Below are positions 60,194 to 64,000 of a stretch of DNA of 64,000 nt, one piece after another. Under the pieces are notes generated by a model. The model was not told the DNA's origin and searched no databases. It worked only from the letters and a program-made list of their open reading frames with translations. The stretch is from Diploptera punctata (lineage: Eukaryota; Arthropoda; Insecta; Blattodea; Blaberidae), in contig JASPKZ010002332.1 of NCBI GenBank assembly GCA_030220185.1, positions 434,001 through 498,000 on the forward strand, read 5' to 3'. Position numbers and translations under genes: made by a program. The number at the start of each line of letters is the position of its first letter. Positions within the stretch are counted from its first letter, which is position 1.

Positions 60194-60480
60194 TACAACT
60201 TGTTTAATAGGCAATATTATTAAAAAAATAAAAGTTTAATGATTAAAATCACAAACTGACAGGCACAAAAACATTGTTTCTATGCAGCTGTCTCAGTGAT
60301 GCTTTTTTGTCTATTTTGTTCAGGAAAGCCAACTCGAGACGAGACCATTGAGAAAGATCCTTGACGAGACTTTTTGATAACAAGGTTGGTAAACTTTCTA
60401 AAGTCAGCTGTTCAGATCATGAACGATCTAGGAATATGAACATAGTAAACCGAACTCTATTATCATGATCAAGGTATGAA
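60194..60480. promoter_or_regulatory. Probable bidirectional promoter, Mgrn1 (-) / MED9 (+)
   Basis: These 287 bp separate two divergent start codons and must hold both 5' UTRs unless upstream non-coding exons exist. No TATA box is obvious. The stretch is less AT-rich than its surroundings, with purine-rich GAGACGAGACC-like sequence near 60340, and I recognise no transposon in it. Confidence 0.65.
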
Positions 60481-60581
60481 ATGGATTCTGCAGAACAGAA
60501 TGGTACAACAATACCTGCTCAGTTGACAGTAGATGATGTAGATGTAGAATTTTTGCCACTAATCTATGAGATAATAAGAAG
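60481..60581 (+). CDS. MED9: Mediator complex subunit 9, exon 1
   Basis: ATG at 60481 opens 33 codons plus two bases and ends at the donor AAG|GTACGT. The translation begins MDSAEQNGTTIPAQL and contains VDVEFLPLIYEIIR, which matches the start of the conserved Med9 helical domain. Known of the family: Med9 is a small subunit of the Mediator middle module, acting in the nucleus in RNA polymerase II transcription. The gene diverges from Mgrn1 at close range. Confidence 0.82.
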
Positions 60582-60780
60582 GTACGTATTGTTGCATGTA
60601 TTCATAAAAAAAATAATTTAAACATTGGCTTTAAAACTCCCGGTTAAATTACTCAATATCTACGCCGTCTTATTTATTTATAGATAAAGTATCCAAAATT
60701 AACTTATAAGTGAAAGCACTGTTCATATTATGTAAGGTAAATCTTTAATTTGTGTATATTTATAATCATGGATTTTACAG

Positions 60781-60886
60781 TGTTGAAAGAGATCCTCATG
60801 ATACAAGCCAAAAAACAAGGGAGTCCCAGGATACAAGTCAAAAAGTTTTAGAATTGCAAAAGAAACTTGAACAAGCACGAAGTCAG
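60781..60886 (+). CDS. MED9: Mediator complex subunit 9, exon 2
   Basis: Acceptor TTTTACAG|T, donor CAG|GTAATA; 1 + 105 bases. Completes a Ser codon and reads VERDPHDTSQKTRESQD, then SQKVLELQKKLEQARSQ, a coiled-coil segment typical of Med9 (VEKDP...ESQD...LELQKR...AR.QI). The remaining exon, expected to encode a short helix after an LPGI-like motif, was not recognised up to 64000, so the gene probably continues past the window. Confidence 0.85.
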
Positions 60887-62711
60887 GTAATATTCGTTTA
60901 TTTATATAATTAATTCAATGTATTAGTTAGGGGATTCTATGTCATGGTACCACGTACATAAATGTGAAATAAAAAAAAGTGACACATTTATTGTTACAGT
61001 ATGCGAATAACTACGTGAGAGAAATATGTTATATTGGTTTTTTATAAAAAAAAATCAGAAATGCCTTAAAATAAAGTGAGAAATTGTGCTCAAAATAACC
61101 TAAAAACACCATACAATATAAAATAGGTATGGCATTGCTCAAACAGTGTAGCCAACTTATTACAAAAACGTGCTAACAAACAATTGAATGCTAAACTAAT
61201 CTGGGGATAAAGTTTCCATTAAATGCAGTGAGAAATTGTTTTATGTCTCAGGCAGACACCACGCGCATGTGCCAACAAATGCGAAGCAGTTTACACTATG
61301 GAATCATACGATGCAGCCAACATATACACGATATTTAACGAACCTAAAAGCTAACCTAACTCAATTTAAGTACTCTAACCTTTGAAGACCAACCTAAAAG
61401 CTAACCTAACAACACAATTTAAGCACTCTAACCTGTGAAAGAATGCAACGCCCAAAAATAAATAGTAAGTTCTCAAATTCTGAAGTACATACTCTATGTG
61501 TTGTTGTTGTATAGAATATTCGTTAAAATCAATATGGCTGCCATGTCATGTTACGTATGTGGTTAAATATGCTAGAGAAATATATTGAAATAATTGTTAG
61601 AAAAAATGTAAAATTTATTGTAAATGATGAGAAATAATTTGAAGAAAAGGGTGTGGTATACTTAATGTCGCAAAAAATTTTCAATCTAATTGCTTATGCC
61701 ACTGATGCACTAAACACATTTAAAACATTTTGCAACACTTAAACACATTTTAAACATCTTCCAATGTTGCAATGATCTTTTTTTTTATTTATATATTTAC
61801 GTAAAACATGATCGTCCTACATTGATTACTTGCTACTTTCTGCTATTTTCCCTCCTCTTCCTATGTTGTTCCAACGTTGCCACCATCAACAACCCAAAAT
61901 ACTCCAGATGTTGCCAACATCACTTCCACGTTCCCTAGATTTCACCTACGTTAGAGTAATTGATTTGTGTTAACAGTAATTGATTTAGGTTTGGTTAGCT
62001 TTTAGGTTCCTTGCTCTTTAAATGTGATTTGATACGTAAAATAAATTACCTCTTCATATCTGTATTCTACGAAAAATTCAAAATGTCGGACGGTTACCAC
62101 TAGTTCATTTCGTGTTAATTATACATATTTAAACTAGTTATGGGAATTTTGTGTCAATGTTGGTCATACTGATTTCACATACATATACCGCCAACTGCTG
62201 GAGGTTGCATTTATCTTTCTGGGATTACATGGAGCACTAGCGCATTGCGATTTTATGGAACTTGAGAATTTTTTTGCGATGGTAAGTACATCTTATCCGA
62301 AGAAAATAATCCTGTTGGCACATGCACATGGTGTCTGCCTGGGACTTAGAAAAATTTCTCACTGCACTTAATGGAAACTTCAGCCCTAATCTGGTGTACA
62401 CTAACTTGGGCACAAGTCTAGTACTTGTCGCTCACAATTTTCCATACAGCATTTTTATGCTACTGTTACATTACACATTTTACCATTTGTAGTAACGTTT
62501 CGTACTATTTTAAACATTTTGCAACAATTCTTTAAAAATTTCTTATGATTTTGTTTTTTTTTTATATAATTATGCAAATATAGTGAATGAAGTTCTACAC
62601 AATCGTAGTGTGCATGCACGAGACAAGCAAATGCTTAATGTAACTTTTACTAAATAGTGGTGAAATCAGTTTTACCAACATTCGCAATTAATTTCAAACC
62701 ATATTTGAAGA
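60887..62711. repeat. U1 repeat region, right of the promoter (MED9 intron 2)
   Basis: Includes the inverted partner of 59290-59500 (61690-61900), a tandem duplication with AACCTAAAAGCTAACCTAAC at about 61340-61435, and ACTAGCGCATTGCGATTTTA near 62235. No MED9 exon recognised. Confidence 0.55.
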
Positions 62712-62725
62712 AATTAACTTATTTT

Positions 62726-62952
62726 AATATTTAATTTTAGGAAGTTATATTTTGAGGTTATTTTAATTATATTATTTTTGGTCTGGACATCTTACCTCAA
62801 TATTAATGTTGATTTGTTCTTGGACATGTTTCAAAACAATTCTGTTTTATCGTCAGCTTGGGGAAAGCTTGGGCCCGGAAAGCCAAGGGTCCCGGGTTCG
62901 AGTCCCGGTCTAGGCGAAAATTTTTCTCTTCAAATTTAAAAATTTATAATAT
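62726..62952. mobile_element. Chimeric insertion: PLE family 1 3' tail fused to half a tRNA-like unit
   Basis: Left part (to about 62862) is the PLE family 1 tail in minus orientation (AATTTTAGGAAGTTATATTT onwards). It joins directly to the 3' half of a subfamily 1 tRNA-like head (62868-62915, plus) and its tail. One perfect 14-bp duplication, AATTAACTTATTTT, at 62712-62725 and 62953-62966, brackets the whole. Confidence 0.85.
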
Positions 62953-63084
62953 AATTAACTTATTTTGTTAGGTTCCAAAGGGACAAGTTAGTGTACACGA
63001 GATTACTTTATAGTTTATTAAATAACATACATGTAATTTATTTTGTTAGGTTAGGAAGAGTGAAGTTGATATATGTACATTTAT

Positions 63085-63335
63085 TATCAAGTCCCGTTGG
63101 GGTCAGGATCTTTAAACTGACCCAAACCCACTGGCGGCACTATGGCCCTGGGGTCGACTCACACCTCTAACGGAAATGAGTACCAGATGCTTGTTCTGGG
63201 GGTAAAGGTGGCCGTCACGCAGGGCTGACAACCCGGCTGACATAAAGTGCCGATTGTCTAGTAAAGGTGGGAGCCTTAACCTCCTACTACCCCAAGGGCC
63301 TCCGGGTCTGTTGTGGGATCACTTTACTTTTTATT
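63085..63335 (+). mobile_element. SINE-4, 5'-truncated copy
   Basis: AAGTCCCGTTGGGGTCAGGA, GTCGACTCACACCTCTAACG and GCAGGGCTGACAACCCGG match SINE-4 at 31860-32090. Confidence 0.75.
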
Positions 63336-63339
63336 ATAA

Positions 63340-63700
63340 ACATTTGGGAATTTATTGCAAAAGTTCGAACACTGATTTCACTGCCATCTTGCAAAAGCTA
63401 CATTAAGCATTCAAGCATCTTGTGCATGCACACGGAGATTCTGTAGAACTTAGGATAATTCATGAGCGGCAAATACTAGACTTTTTCCCTTTTGCCCATT
63501 TTTTCACCTTAACTTTCCTGCCTCTCAACTGTACATTAGTTTTCGCTATGCTATACTATACTATACTATGCAGTATTCATATAACACTGTTTCACTATTT
63601 ACCTTTTCTTTTTGTACTAACATTTCAAACTATTTTAACATTTTCTAATGATTCTTCAAAGATTTTTTACAATTTTTAATATTTACTTATGTATTAAGAT
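63340..63700. other. U1-like sequence, then unassigned
   Basis: GGGAATTTATTGCAAAAGTT and CATTAAGCATTCAAGCATC match U1 words at 58735 and 59665; the rest is AT-rich. Confidence 0.45.
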
Positions 63701-63751
63701 ATAAAATTATGGAATATTCACCTGAAAGGTCCGTCTCCTCAACTTAATTAG

Positions 63752-64000
63752 TCATTTAACTGTAGCACTTTCGGGACTTGTCCCATCATCGGCAGGATTC
63801 AAAACTGGTGTTCCACTGAAGATCTGGTAAAGGGGGTTACATGTATTGGGTTTGTTTTTGTTTATCAGATGGTCGTTGTTGTGAACTGCTTTCATGATTT
63901 CCATCTCTTCGAGTACGTTTATCTTCGCTGGATTATTTTCTGTGTGCATTACTGTTAGGATGGAAATCATAAAAGCAGTACACAACAACGACCATCTGAT
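63752..64000 (-). mobile_element. PLE C-terminal fragment, continuing past the window
   Basis: Minus-strand frame reads LEEMEIMKAVHNNDHLINKN, then NPLYQIFSGTPVLNPADDGT, the C-terminal extension after GIY-YIG in some PLEs. The frame is open at the window edge. Confidence 0.6.

Noticed and set aside
61340..61445. Interstitial telomeric TTAGG repeats
   Set aside because: CTAACCTAAC words occur, but in a roughly 60-bp duplicated unit with unrelated sequence between, not as uninterrupted pentamers.

Overview
This window looks like an arthropod, most likely insect, nuclear genome: AT-rich, gene-poor and saturated with transposable elements, with consensus GT/AG introns. A cockroach or termite is a guess from the style of the LINE and Penelope families, not something the sequence proves. 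Two host genes are supported. On the minus strand, a Mahogunin/RNF157-type RING E3 ubiquitin ligase (Mgrn1) runs from its start codon at 60193 leftwards to at least 2378 in eleven coding exons (568 codons), with its last codons outside the window or unrecognised. On the plus strand, the first two exons of Mediator subunit 9 (MED9) start at 60481. The two start codons are 287 bp apart, so the genes very probably share a divergent promoter. Two Mgrn1 exons carry single-base frame breaks: one base short just upstream of the RING, and one base too many in exon 8.

The rest is introns and intergenic DNA made largely of mobile elements: non-LTR retrotransposon pieces of several families (15266-17843 is one LINE inside another; also 1-525, 12184-12842, 45136-45723, 50846-51240, 51490-51915, 53320-54545), Penelope-like elements (PLEs) with GIY-YIG and RT fragments and dozens of 3' tails, four tRNA-derived SINE families, and DNA transposons (mariner, Tc1, DUF4817-like, piggyBac and TTAA MITEs, hAT MITE, Tigger).

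The most unusual component is a set of tRNA-bearing repeats with a period close to 300 bp. Each unit has a 73-nt tRNA-like head with intact A and B boxes, followed by a tail of about 67 nt that ends at a constant point. Units occur in tandem, and most arrays switch to head-to-head orientation inside a single insertion. Four arrays (3440-5203, 11056-11792, 12064-13916, 41253-41675) are bounded by one direct repeat of 11-13 bp, so each array entered as one event.

The PLE tails in the window show the same architecture: truncated tails, often joined as inverted pairs, bounded by one 10-13 bp target-site duplication. At 62726-62952 a PLE tail and half of a tRNA-like unit are fused inside one 14-bp duplication. 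My main inference is that the tRNA-like arrays are non-autonomous elements mobilised by PLE machinery.

All boundaries and motifs were read by eye; no alignment, folding or database search was run.
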